Shown: in pieces, positions 1-6,922 of the stretch
How the letters are laid out: every line of letters starts with the position of its first letter
How positions within the stretch are numbered: position 1 is the first letter of the stretch
Source: VAZQ01 sp040510815
Lineage (GTDB): Bacteria > Pseudomonadota > Alphaproteobacteria > Rhizobiales > Xanthobacteraceae
Reading direction: 5' to 3'
NCBI GenBank assembly: GCA_040510815.1
Contig: JBEVIH010000128.1
Location: forward strand, 1 to 13,076
DNA length: 13,076 nt
Translations under genes and position numbers: made by a program
The notes under the pieces: generated by a model
What the model was told of the DNA's origin: nothing
Databases searched by the model: none
What the model saw: only the letters and a program-made list of their open reading frames with translations

Positions 1-105
1 AACAGCGGCGATGAATTTGAGCCTTTGCGGCGCAACTACCCGTACCGGCAGCTGATGGCCCGTACCGGCGAGGCGGTCTGCCCGCCGGACCCGAAGGTGT
101 CGTGA
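1..105 (+). CDS. C-terminal fragment of an unrecognised protein
   Basis: Frame 1 is open from the window edge to a TGA at 103-105 and gives 34 residues (ending PPDPKVS). Third codon positions are mostly G or C, as in the confident genes here, which supports real coding. The gene would run convergently with fabI, whose stop codon lies 85 bp away. The fragment is too short to assign a family: it contains a Tyr-Pro-Tyr and one cysteine but no motif I recognise. The upstream part lies outside the window. Confidence 0.45.
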   Translation, partial: NSGDEFEPLRRNYPYRQLMARTGEAVCPPDPKVS

Positions 106-190
106 ACGGGCGTCGATAGCAGCGCCGCTCACGCCCTGCGGGCACCGGCGGCTCTGCCGACGTTTTGACCGTTGATTGCGGCCGCCGGGC

Positions 191-1030
191 TTACTGCGCC
201 GCGTCCTTGGCGATCGCGCTCTCGTTAGCGGCGGTCTCGTCCTTGAGCGAGGTGGGCTGCGGCATGGCGATGACGTTGTAGCCCGAATCGACGAAATGGA
301 TGTCGCCGGTGACGCCGGTCGAAAGATCGGACAGCAGATAGAGCGCGGCGCCGCCGATCTCGTCCAGCGTCACGCCGCGTTTGAGCGGCGAATGGCGCTG
401 CTGGAACGCGAACATCTGCCGCGCGTCGGCGATGCCGGCGCCGGCCAACGTGCGGATCGGCCCCGCCGAGATGGCGTTGACGCGGATCGCCGCTGGCCCG
501 AAATCGACCGCCAGGTAGCGCACCGACGCTTCGAGCGCCGCTTTCGCGACCCCCATCACGTTGTAGTTCGGCATCGCCCGCAGGCCGCCGTTGTAGGTGA
601 GCGTCACCATCGCGCCGCCTGCCGGCATCAAGACGGCCGCGCGCTTGGCCACCTCGGTGAACGAGAAACAGGAGATCACCATGGTGCGCACGAAGTTCGC
701 GCGCGTGGTGTCGGCGTAGCGCCCCTTCAGCTCGTTCTTGTCGGAAAACGCGATGGCATGGACCAGGAAATCGAGCGAGCCCCACTGCTCTCCGATGGCC
801 GCGAACGCGGCATCGACCGACGCGGTCTGCTCGACGTCGCACGGCAGCATCAGCGAGGCGCCGACCGACTGGGCGAGCGGCTTGACGCGGCGTCCCAGCG
901 CCTCACCCTGGTAGGTGAACGCGAGCGTCGCGCCGTGGGCGGCAAGCGTCCTGGCGATGCCCCAGGCGATCGAGTGGTCGTTGGCGACCCCCATGATCAG
1001 CCCGCGCTTGCCCTGCATCAGCTGTGTCAT
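191..1030 (-). CDS. fabI: enoyl-[acyl-carrier-protein] reductase (NADH), FabI
   Basis: Predicted to catalyse the last reduction of each fatty-acid elongation cycle, trans-2-enoyl-ACP to acyl-ACP with NAD(P)H, in the cytoplasm. It is a short-chain dehydrogenase/reductase fold protein. With the ATG at 1030 the product is 279 aa, and the catalytic residues fall on Tyr146, Tyr156 and Lys163, the same numbers as in E. coli FabI (Y-x6-K in YNVMGVAK). The N-terminal GVANDHSIAWG is the FabI-type nucleotide-binding loop, and SAGPIRTLA (188-196) is the substrate-loop motif. A GTG at 1048 would add six residues (VSSGGM region) but fits the family less well. Last gene of the fabA-fabB-fabI operon, 66 bp after fabB. 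The acidic/Ala-rich C-terminal tail (about 260-279) is variable in the family. Confidence 0.96.
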   Translation of the reverse strand: MTQLMQGKRGLIMGVANDHSIAWGIARTLAAHGATLAFTYQGEALGRRVKPLAQSVGASLMLPCDVEQTASVDAAFAAIGEQWGSLDFLVHAIAFSDKNELKGRYADTTRANFVRTMVISCFSFTEVAKRAAVLMPAGGAMVTLTYNGGLRAMPNYNVMGVAKAALEASVRYLAVDFGPAAIRVNAISAGPIRTLAGAGIADARQMFAFQQRHSPLKRGVTLDEIGGAALYLLSDLSTGVTGDIHFVDSGYNVIAMPQPTSLKDETAANESAIAKDAAQ

Positions 1031-1096
1031 GCCACCCGAACTTACCACTCGACTGCCCCCCGGTTCCGCTTGCGCGGAAATTAATCTTTACGAACC

Positions 1097-2314
1097 TCAC
1101 GCATCGAGGCGCTTGAACACCACCGAGGCGTTGGTGCCGCCGAACCCGAACGAGTTCGACAGCACGCAGCCCACCTTCACGTCGTCGCGGCGTTCGCGCA
1201 AAATCGGCATGTCGGCGAAGGCCGGATCGAGGTTCTCGATATTGGCGCTTTCGCAGAGGAAGCCGTTGTTCATCATCAACAGCGAGTAGATCGCTTCCTG
1301 CGCGCCGGCGGCGCCGAGCGAATGCCCGGTCAGCGATTTGGTCGCCGAGATCGGCGGGCACCGGTCGCCGAACACCTCGCGGATCGCCTCGATCTCCTTG
1401 ATGTCGCCGATCGGCGTCGAGGTCGCGTGCGGATTGATGTAGTCGACCGGCGCCGTGACGTCCTTGAGCGCCATCTTCATGCAGCGCACCGCGCCTTCGC
1501 CGGACGGCGCCACCATGTCGAAGCCGTCGGAGGTGGCGCCGTAGCCCGCCACCTCGGCGTAGACGCGGGCGCCGCGCGCCTTGGCGTGATCGAGCTCTTC
1601 CAGCACCAGCACGCCGGCGCCGCCCGCGATCACGAAGCCGTCGCGGTCGACGTCGTAGGCGCGCGAGGCCTTCTCGGGCGTCTGGTTGAAGCCCGACGAC
1701 ATCGCACCCATGGCGTCGAACAGCACCGAGAGCGTCCAGTCCAGCTCCTCGCAGCCGCCGGCGAAGATCAGGTCCTGCTTGCCCATCTGGATCGTCTCCA
1801 TGGCATTGCCGATGCAATGGTTGGAGGTCGCGCAGGCCGACGAGATCGAATAGTTGACGCCCTTGATCTTGAACCAGGTGGCGAGCGTCGCCGAGGCGGT
1901 CGACGACATCGCCTTGGGCACCGCGAACGGACCGACGCGTTTCGGGCTCTTGCTGCGGGCGGTGTCGGCGGCTTCCACGATGCTGCGCGTCGAAGCCCCG
2001 CCCGAACCCATGATGATGCCGGTCATCTCATGGGAGACTTCGCTTTCCTCGAGGCCGGCGTCGCGGATCGCCTGCTCCATGGCGACGTGGTTCCAGGCGG
2101 AGCCGCCGCCGAGGAACCGCATGGCGCGGCGATCGACGGCTTCCGCCGGATCGAGCGTGGGCGCGCCGTGCACCTGGCAGCGAAATCCGAGCTCGGCGTA
2201 TTTGTCGGCGCGGCTGACGCCGGACTTGGCCTCGCGCAGGCTCGCCAGCACTTCCTGCGTGTTGTTGCCGATCGATGAGACGATGCCCATCCCGGTGACG
2301 ACGACCCGCCTCAT
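1097..2314 (-). CDS. fabB: beta-ketoacyl-ACP synthase I, FabB
   Basis: Predicted to condense malonyl-ACP with acyl-ACP. FabB-type enzymes elongate the cis-3-decenoyl-ACP made by FabA, so they are needed for unsaturated fatty acids. The 405-aa length is normal. The thiolase-fold catalytic set is complete: nucleophile Cys161 in SISSACATSNHC, His296 in NPHATSTP, Lys326 in SATKS and His331 in LTGHSLGAAG. The C-terminal SNSFGFGGTNAS (386-397) is the conserved glycine-rich loop. The ATG at 2314 is preceded by an AAGAGG-like ribosome site about 5 nt upstream. It sits 47 bp downstream of fabA, and pairing with fabA supports FabB rather than FabF. Confidence 0.96.
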   Translation of the reverse strand: MRRVVVTGMGIVSSIGNNTQEVLASLREAKSGVSRADKYAELGFRCQVHGAPTLDPAEAVDRRAMRFLGGGSAWNHVAMEQAIRDAGLEESEVSHEMTGIIMGSGGASTRSIVEAADTARSKSPKRVGPFAVPKAMSSTASATLATWFKIKGVNYSISSACATSNHCIGNAMETIQMGKQDLIFAGGCEELDWTLSVLFDAMGAMSSGFNQTPEKASRAYDVDRDGFVIAGGAGVLVLEELDHAKARGARVYAEVAGYGATSDGFDMVAPSGEGAVRCMKMALKDVTAPVDYINPHATSTPIGDIKEIEAIREVFGDRCPPISATKSLTGHSLGAAGAQEAIYSLLMMNNGFLCESANIENLDPAFADMPILRERRDDVKVGCVLSNSFGFGGTNASVVFKRLDA

Positions 2315-2361
2315 CGCAGCCTCTTGCGCATCTCAAGACCCGCGCGTGCCGTGGCCCGCGG

Positions 2362-2895
2362 TCAGCCGCCGCTCGGCTCCAGCACCGGTTCCTGGCGGAA
2401 CAGGCCGACCTTGAGGTCCATCGCCCGGTAGATGATCGAGCCGTCCGCCGAGAGCCACCCGTCGGCGATGCCGAGCACGAGCTTGGAACGCATCACGCGC
2501 TTGATGTCGATGCCGTACATCACCTGCCGGACGGTGGGCCCGACCTGGCCCGACAATTTGAGCTCGCCGAGGCCGAGCGCGCGCCCCTTGCCGGGCGAAC
2601 CGAGCCAGCCGAGGAAGAAACCCAGGAGCTGCCACAACGCGTCGAGGCCGAGGCAGCCGGGCATGACCGGATCGCCCTTGAAATGGCAGGGGAAGAACCA
2701 CAGGTCCGGCTTGAGATCGAGCACGGCGCGCACCACCCCCTTGCCGTATTCGCCGCCCGCCTCGGCGATCTCCGAGATGCGGTCGAACATCAGCATCGGC
2801 GGCAGCGGCAGCTGGGCGTTGCCGGCACCGAACAACTCGCCGCGGGCGCAGGCTAAAAGGTCTTCGTAGCTAAAGCTCGTCCGCCGCTGCTCCAT
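2362..2895 (-). CDS. fabA: 3-hydroxydecanoyl-ACP dehydratase/isomerase, FabA
   Basis: Predicted bifunctional dehydratase/isomerase. It dehydrates 3-hydroxyacyl-ACP and isomerises trans-2- to cis-3-decenoyl-ACP, the branch point to unsaturated fatty acids without oxygen. The 177-aa product is close to the usual 170-175 aa. The hot-dog-fold active site is visible: His71 in CHFKGDPVMPG and Asp85 in GLDALWQ. The start at 2895 gives the typical beginning (SYEDLL, then RGELFG) and has AGGA about 5 nt upstream. A longer in-frame start at 2979 would add 28 residues with no family counterpart and would cover the promoter region. First gene of the fabA-fabB-fabI operon, divergent from irr. Confidence 0.96.
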   Translation of the reverse strand: MEQRRTSFSYEDLLACARGELFGAGNAQLPLPPMLMFDRISEIAEAGGEYGKGVVRAVLDLKPDLWFFPCHFKGDPVMPGCLGLDALWQLLGFFLGWLGSPGKGRALGLGELKLSGQVGPTVRQVMYGIDIKRVMRSKLVLGIADGWLSADGSIIYRAMDLKVGLFRQEPVLEPSGG

Positions 2896-2942
2896 CCGCG
2901 TCCTGTCCCTGCCGCTATTTCCTGGGTTCCCAAGGCCGAAAG

Positions 2943-2952
2943 TGTTAACATA
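2943..2952 (-). promoter_or_regulatory. Possible fabA promoter -10 overlapping an 8-bp palindrome
   Basis: The self-complementary TGTTAACA lies at 2943-2950. On the minus strand, TATGTT (2952-2947) is a 4-of-6 match to a -10 box, about 50 bp before the fabA start. An upstream TTACTT at 16-bp spacing is only a weak -35. This is an AT-rich island in GC-rich DNA, placed where the fab operon promoter should be. No transcription start can be fixed from sequence alone. Confidence 0.25.
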
Positions 2953-2958
2953 GGCGCT

Positions 2959-2987
2959 CCCCGGGGCAAAGTAAGCCATCCCCCGGG
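2959..2987. repeat. Paired CCCCGGGG-type palindromes in the fabA/irr intergenic region
   Basis: CCCCGGGG (2959-2966) and CCCCGGG (2981-2987) lie 14 bp apart. Each is palindromic, so the pair can be read as a direct repeat about two helical turns apart or as a 7-bp stem with a 14-nt loop. They sit between the presumed fabA promoter and the irr leader, so an operator or a leader hairpin is possible. I do not recognise the binding protein. Confidence 0.35.
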
Positions 2988-2994
2988 AACCCGA

Positions 2995-3009
2995 TAGATT
3001 AGAATCTAA
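2995..3009. promoter_or_regulatory. Candidate iron-regulatory operator (Irr/ICE-like dyad)
   Basis: The dyad TAGATT-AG-AATCTA (2995-3008) overlaps the perfect 5-1-5 palindrome TTAGA-A-TCTAA (2999-3009). TTAGAA and TTCTAA half sites resemble those described for Irr boxes (iron control elements) of rhizobia, but the two halves are closer here than in the classical site. The position, about 95 bp before the irr start and 100 bp before fabA, would suit control of either promoter. The motif is seen directly; the regulator is inferred. Confidence 0.35.
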
Positions 3010-3029
3010 CCAAGCTTATTGCGAAGGAG

Positions 3030-3064
3030 TTGCATCTGTTTAGGGCCATATGTTACAAATGCAA
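3030..3064. promoter_or_regulatory. 10-bp inverted repeat in the irr leader/promoter
   Basis: TTGCATCTGT (3030-3039) and ACAAATGCAA (3055-3064) are inverted repeats matching at 9 of 10 positions, with 15 bp between them. The pair lies 40-74 bp before the preferred irr start and overlaps the alternative upstream ATG at 3050. It could be a two-half-site operator or a leader hairpin. Known irr genes of Bradyrhizobium are controlled through atypical Fur sites, so an iron-responsive role is plausible but unproven. Confidence 0.4.
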
Positions 3065-3103
3065 CGATTGTTGAGTAGTGGGGCGAGAGCAGTCCAAGTG
3101 CCT

Positions 3104-3589
3104 ATGACACCGTCGCGAACGATCACGGTTGCCAATGCGGAAGCTCCCAAGCGGCTCGGCGCAGAGCAGCTGACCGGCTGCCCGTGGCATGACGTCAAGG
3201 CCATGCTGCGCGAAGTCGGGCTGCGGCCGACCCGCCAGCGCATGGCGCTTGGCTGGATCCTATTCGCCAAGGGCGACAGGCATATCACGGCCGAAATGCT
3301 CTACGAGGAGGCGGCCAAGGCCAAGGTGCCGGTGTCGCTGGCCACCGTCTACAACACGCTGCATCAGTTCACCGATGTCGGGCTGCTGCGCCAGGTCGCG
3401 GTCGACGGCTCGAAGACCTATTTCGACACCAACGTGTCCCAGCACCACCACTTCTTCGTCGAAGGCGAGAACGACCTGCTCGACATCCCGCACAGCGACG
3501 TGGTCGTGGGCAAGACCCCGATCCCGCCCGAGGGCTACGAGGTCGCGCGCATCGACGTGGTGGTCCGGTTGCGCAAAAAGGGCCGCTGA
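3104..3589 (+). CDS. irr: Iron response regulator Irr (Fur family)
   Basis: Irr is the haem-responsive Fur-superfamily transcription factor of Rhizobiales that controls haem synthesis, iron uptake and iron storage genes under iron limitation. The 161-aa product shows the haem regulatory motif GCPWHDV with Cys26-Pro27, the winged-helix region (about 35-95, RPTRQRMALG and PVSLATVYNTL) and the HHH metal/haem site at 114-116. In Bradyrhizobium the Cys-Pro motif mediates haem-dependent degradation; many other rhizobial Irr proteins lack it. I chose the ATG at 3104 because it gives about the family length, and codons from 3050 to 3103 lack the strong G/C third-position bias. The ATG at 3050 (179 aa) remains possible. 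Neither start has a strong ribosome site; an AAGGAG at 3024-3029 is about 20 nt before 3050. Confidence 0.92.
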   Translation: MTPSRTITVANAEAPKRLGAEQLTGCPWHDVKAMLREVGLRPTRQRMALGWILFAKGDRHITAEMLYEEAAKAKVPVSLATVYNTLHQFTDVGLLRQVAVDGSKTYFDTNVSQHHHFFVEGENDLLDIPHSDVVVGKTPIPPEGYEVARIDVVVRLRKKGR

Positions 3590-3610
3590 GCCCCTCAATC
3601 AGGTCTCCGC

Positions 3611-3645
3611 GACGTGAGCCCGGGCATGTCCCGGGCTTTGACGTC
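3611..3645 (+). terminator. Probable terminator hairpin after irr
   Basis: AGCCCGGG (3617-3624), loop CATGT, and CCCGGGCT (3630-3637) form a perfect 8-bp stem. GACGT (3611-3615) and ACGTC (3641-3645) extend it across a small internal loop. The structure starts 22 bp after the irr stop. The downstream tract is only moderately T-rich (TTT before 3640 and again after 3645), so intrinsic termination is likely but not textbook. Confidence 0.55.
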
Positions 3646-3664
3646 TTTGCAGCATCGAAATCGG

Positions 3665-3728
3665 CACCGGCGCGCGGCCCATCCTGCAAGCCTGCGCGTT
3701 TGTGCGGCTTGCGCGCCGCGCGCCGGTG
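3665..3728. repeat. Long imperfect palindrome between irr and the ABC operon
   Basis: CACCGGCGCGCGG (3665-3677) is a perfect inverted repeat of CCGCGCGCCGGTG (3716-3728), 13 bp. Nested inside, GCAAGCC (3686-3692) pairs with GGCTTGC (3706-3712). The whole is a 64-nt two-tier hairpin with an 8/3 internal loop and a 13-nt apical loop. It comes right after the irr terminator and 50 bp before the binding-protein start. It could be a dispersed palindromic repeat, a structured leader of the ABC operon, or a small RNA. No poly-T follows on either strand. Confidence 0.6.
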
Positions 3729-3778
3729 TCACTAAGTAAGGTCCTCCTTGGCCCATCGCCCGCTCCCGGAGAAGCGCC

Positions 3779-5104
3779 ATGACATCGCTGCTCGGCCGCC
3801 TTTGGCTCGCTTTCGCGTTCACGCTCGCCGCGACGCCGGCGCCGGCGCAGGGGCTCGAAAGCAAGCTCGTCATCGTCACCTCGTTCTCCAAGGACCTCAC
3901 CGCGCCCTACGCGCAGGCGTTCGAGAAGAAGTATCCTGGCACCAAGGTCGAGCTGCAGAACCGCAACACCGCCGCCGCCGTCACCTTCATCCGTGAAACC
4001 AGATCGAGCCCGCCCGACCTCATGTGGGCGTCGGCGCCCGACGCCTTCGAGGTGCTCAAGAAGGACGCGCTGCTGCAGGAGTACCAGCCGAAGGCGCAGG
4101 GCGTCGCCGACAAGGTCGGCTCCTATCCGGTCAACGACCGCGACGGCTTCTATGTGGGCTTCGCCGCCTCCGGCTACGGCATCATGTACAACACGCGCTA
4201 TCTGCGCGCGAACAGCCTGGCCGCGCCGAAGGAATGGGACGACCTCAAGAAGCCGGTCTATTTCGGTCATGTCGGCATTTCGGCGCCGTCGCGATCCGGC
4301 ACCACCCACCTCACGGTCGAGACCATCCTGCAGGGCGAAGGCTGGGAGAAAGGCTGGGCGACCTTGCTCGAGATCGGCGGCAACTTGGCGCAGGTCTCCG
4401 ATCGCTCGTTCGGCGTGCCCGACGCGGTCAACAGCGGCCAGTACGGCATCGGCATCGTGATCGACTTCTTCGGCCTCTCCGCCAAGGCCTCCGGTTTTCC
4501 GGTCGAGTTCGTGTATCCGACGGTGACGACCATCGTGCCCGCCAACGTCGGCATCATCGCCAATGCCAAGAACCAGAAGGCGGCGGAAGCCTTCGTCGAG
4601 TTCCTGCTGTCGGAGGAAGGCCAGCAGATCCTGCTCGACCCGAAGATCCAGCGCCTGCCGGTGCGGCTCGCCACCTACGACAAGGCGCCCGCCGGCTATC
4701 CCAATCCGTTCAAGAACACCGTGCTCGGCGCCAAGGTCAGCTTCAAACCGGAGCTCTCGGAAGGACGCTACGAGCTCGTCAACTCGCTCTACGATCGCGT
4801 GGTGACGTTCCGCCTCAAGGAGCTCAACGCCGCCTGGAAGGCGATCCACGCGGCCGAGGCGAAACCCGGCGCCGGCCCCGAGGCCAAACGTCTGATCGCC
4901 GAGGCGCGCAAGCTCGCGAGCGCCGTGCCGATCAGCGAGCGGGAGGCGAGCGACAAGGCGATCGCCGGCTCCTTCCAGGAGGTCAAGCCGGGCGCCAAGA
5001 CGGCCGGGCGGCAGGCCGAGTTCGAAAGCCGCTGGGATGCCGCCGCCGTGAAGAACTACGCCGAGGCGAAAGCGCTCGCCGAAAGAGCCTTGACGGCGAA
5101 GTAA
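3779..5104 (+). CDS. ABC importer periplasmic substrate-binding protein (ferric-iron class by fold)
   Basis: Exported binding protein that should deliver substrate to the permease encoded next to it. Residues 1-24 form a signal peptide ending APAQ. The mature part has the bilobed fold of the FbpA/AfuA/PotD group (VIVTSFSKDLTAPYAQAFEKKYPG; PPDLMWASAPDAF; GFYVGFAASGYGIMYNTRYL; the C-lobe ending LLSEEGQQILLDPKIQRLPVR). At the site where FbpA-type proteins usually carry adjacent ferric-binding tyrosines, this protein reads Asp229-Phe230-Phe231, so ferric binding by the usual ligands is doubtful. At 441 aa it is about 100 residues longer than typical, with an Ala/Lys/Glu-rich, probably helical extension from about 340. 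GGAGA lies 6-7 nt before the ATG. Substrate candidates are iron, a phosphonate or sugar phosphate, or another small anion. Family call is firm; substrate is not. Confidence 0.88.
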   Translation: MTSLLGRLWLAFAFTLAATPAPAQGLESKLVIVTSFSKDLTAPYAQAFEKKYPGTKVELQNRNTAAAVTFIRETRSSPPDLMWASAPDAFEVLKKDALLQEYQPKAQGVADKVGSYPVNDRDGFYVGFAASGYGIMYNTRYLRANSLAAPKEWDDLKKPVYFGHVGISAPSRSGTTHLTVETILQGEGWEKGWATLLEIGGNLAQVSDRSFGVPDAVNSGQYGIGIVIDFFGLSAKASGFPVEFVYPTVTTIVPANVGIIANAKNQKAAEAFVEFLLSEEGQQILLDPKIQRLPVRLATYDKAPAGYPNPFKNTVLGAKVSFKPELSEGRYELVNSLYDRVVTFRLKELNAAWKAIHAAEAKPGAGPEAKRLIAEARKLASAVPISEREASDKAIAGSFQEVKPGAKTAGRQAEFESRWDAAAVKNYAEAKALAERALTAK

Positions 5105-5188
5105 GCCGGTCACGCCAAACGGGTCGATTGCAAGTCGTAGCGCGGCGAGGGGCTTTCCGCAGCCGCCGCGGGCGATATCATCGACCTG

Positions 5189-6922
5189 GTGTCTTCCGTC
5201 GCAACGATACGGCCGCCGTTTGCCGCTCCATTGGCGGCGCGGCTCGGCGCGAGCCCGGCGCAGATCGTCGCGCTGGCGGCGATCGCCGTGTTCCTGCTGG
5301 CGTTCCTGATCGTTCCGCTGCTGCGGGTGATCGTGGTCGCCTTCACCGGGCCCGAGGGCGGCTTCAGCCTCGTTCACTTCGGCGACTTCCTGGCGACCGC
5401 GCTGCTGCGCGAAGCGTTCTGGAACTCGATCTACGTCGCCGCCATGACGGTCGTGCTGGCGAGCCTGATCGCGGTGCCGCTCGCGACCATCCTGGCGCGC
5501 TTTCGTTTCCGCGGCGCGGCGCTCATTCATACGCTGGGCGTCGTGCCGCTGGTGATGCCGCCGTTCGTGGGCGCGGTGGCGATGCAACTCATCTACGGGC
5601 GAAACGGCGCCGTCAACCTGCTGCTCCTCGACTGCTGCGGCTTCCGGATTCCGTTCATGGAGGGCCTCAACGGCGTCATCTTCGTCGAGGCGCTGCACTA
5701 CTTCCCGTTCATCCTGCTCAACCTCTCGGCCTCGCTCGCCAACATCGATTCGGCGATGGAGGAATCGGCGCAGAATCTCGGCGCCCACGGCATCACGCTG
5801 TTCTCGCGCATCGTGTTCCCGCTGGCGCTGCCGGGCTATGTGGCGGGCGCGGCGTTGGTCTTCGTCAAGGTGTTCGACGATCTGGCGACGCCACTGCTGC
5901 TCAACGTTACCAACATGCTGGCGCCGCAGGCCTATCTCAAGATCACCACGGTCGGCATCGCCGATCCGATGGGCTACGTGATCTCGGTGATCATGATCGC
6001 CTGCTCGCTCGGCGCCATGGCGCTCTCGGCGCTGGCGTTGCGCGGCCGCGACTTCGCGACCTTGCAGCGCGGCGGCGGCGGGCTCGCGCGCCGCTCGCTC
6101 GGGCGCGCCGGCAACGCCGTTGCGGCCGCCTTCGTGGTGCTGGTGCTGGCGCTGGTGCTCTCGCCGCATCTCGGCATCTTCCTGCTCTCTATCGCCACGG
6201 TGTGGTCGTTCGCGGTGCTGCCCGACGGCTTTACGCTCGCCCATTACGCGACGGTTTTCCGCGAGGCCGGGCCGCTCATTTCCAACACCATCCTCTATTG
6301 CGGGCTGGCCGGGCTGATCGACGTGATCCTGGGCGCGACGCTCGCCTATCTGGTGCTGCGCACGCGGCTGCCGGGTCGGCGGCTGATCGAGCAGACCGCC
6401 ATGTCGGCGGTCGCGGTGCCGGGGCTGGTGCTCGGCATCGGGCTCCTGCGCACCTATTACGACGTCAAGCTGCCGTTTGGCGGCGAGTCGCTCGCGACCT
6501 TCTGGCTGATGCTGGTGATCGCCTATGCGGTGCGGCGATTGCCCTACGCGCTGGTCTCCGCCAAGGCCGCGTTGCAGCAGCTCCACGTCAGCCTGGAGGA
6601 AGCCGCCGAGAACCTCGGCGCCGGCAAATTCACCACGCTCGCGCGCATCGTGGTGCCGCTGATGACCGGCGGGCTGCTCGCCGGCTTTGTCACCAGCTTC
6701 GCCACCGCGGCGGTCGAGCTGTCCGCGACCCTGCTGCTGGTCGCCCGCAGCAGCGACGCGCCGATCGCCTACGGCATCTACGTCTATATGCAATCGGCGG
6801 CCGGGCGCGGACCCGGCGCCGCGCTCGGCGTGATCGCCGTCGTGGTGGTGTCGATCGCCACTTATCTGGCGTACACCTTCGCCGAACGCGAGCGCGGCAT
6901 GAAATCGCGCGAGCTCATCTGA
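5189..6922 (+). CDS. ABC importer permease, fused two-domain (FbpB/AfuB-like)
   Basis: Inner-membrane channel of the importer, made of two homologous permease halves in one 577-aa chain with about 12 hydrophobic segments. Each half has the cytoplasmic EAA loop that docks on the ATPase: 191-211 (EESAQNLGAHGITLFSRIVFP) and 470-490 (EEAAENLGAGKFTTLARIVVP). A hydrophilic Arg/Gly-rich linker lies around 286-308. This fused arrangement is typical of the ferric-iron and related (2-aminoethylphosphonate-like) importers. The start is GTG at 5189 with a weak ribosome site; an in-frame TAG at 5138-5140 excludes a much longer protein. It is 84 bp after the binding-protein gene and its stop overlaps the ATPase start by one base, so coupled translation is likely. 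Confidence 0.93.
   Translation: MSSVATIRPPFAAPLAARLGASPAQIVALAAIAVFLLAFLIVPLLRVIVVAFTGPEGGFSLVHFGDFLATALLREAFWNSIYVAAMTVVLASLIAVPLATILARFRFRGAALIHTLGVVPLVMPPFVGAVAMQLIYGRNGAVNLLLLDCCGFRIPFMEGLNGVIFVEALHYFPFILLNLSASLANIDSAMEESAQNLGAHGITLFSRIVFPLALPGYVAGAALVFVKVFDDLATPLLLNVTNMLAPQAYLKITTVGIADPMGYVISVIMIACSLGAMALSALALRGRDFATLQRGGGGLARRSLGRAGNAVAAAFVVLVLALVLSPHLGIFLLSIATVWSFAVLPDGFTLAHYATVFREAGPLISNTILYCGLAGLIDVILGATLAYLVLRTRLPGRRLIEQTAMSAVAVPGLVLGIGLLRTYYDVKLPFGGESLATFWLMLVIAYAVRRLPYALVSAKAALQQLHVSLEEAAENLGAGKFTTLARIVVPLMTGGLLAGFVTSFATAAVELSATLLLVARSSDAPIAYGIYVYMQSAAGRGPGAALGVIAVVVVSIATYLAYTFAERERGMKSRELI

Noticed and set aside
106..190. Terminator between the first fragment and fabI
   Set aside because: Only 4-bp GC stems could be found (for example GCCC-TGC-GGGC), with no matching T tract.
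1322..2278. 318-codon plus-strand open frame across fabB
   Set aside because: fabB on the other strand has every catalytic residue; this frame is an antisense shadow.
3599..6793. Very long open frame on the minus strand (over 1000 codons)
   Set aside because: It lies opposite the binding-protein and permease genes. Its product is His/Arg/Glu/Asp-rich low-complexity text typical of antisense frames in high-GC DNA, with no domain.
4024..6921. Long open stretch in the ATPase frame upstream of its ATG
   Set aside because: It overlaps two genes with clear family motifs in other frames. The ATPase start is fixed by the TGATG overlap with the permease and by its domain layout.
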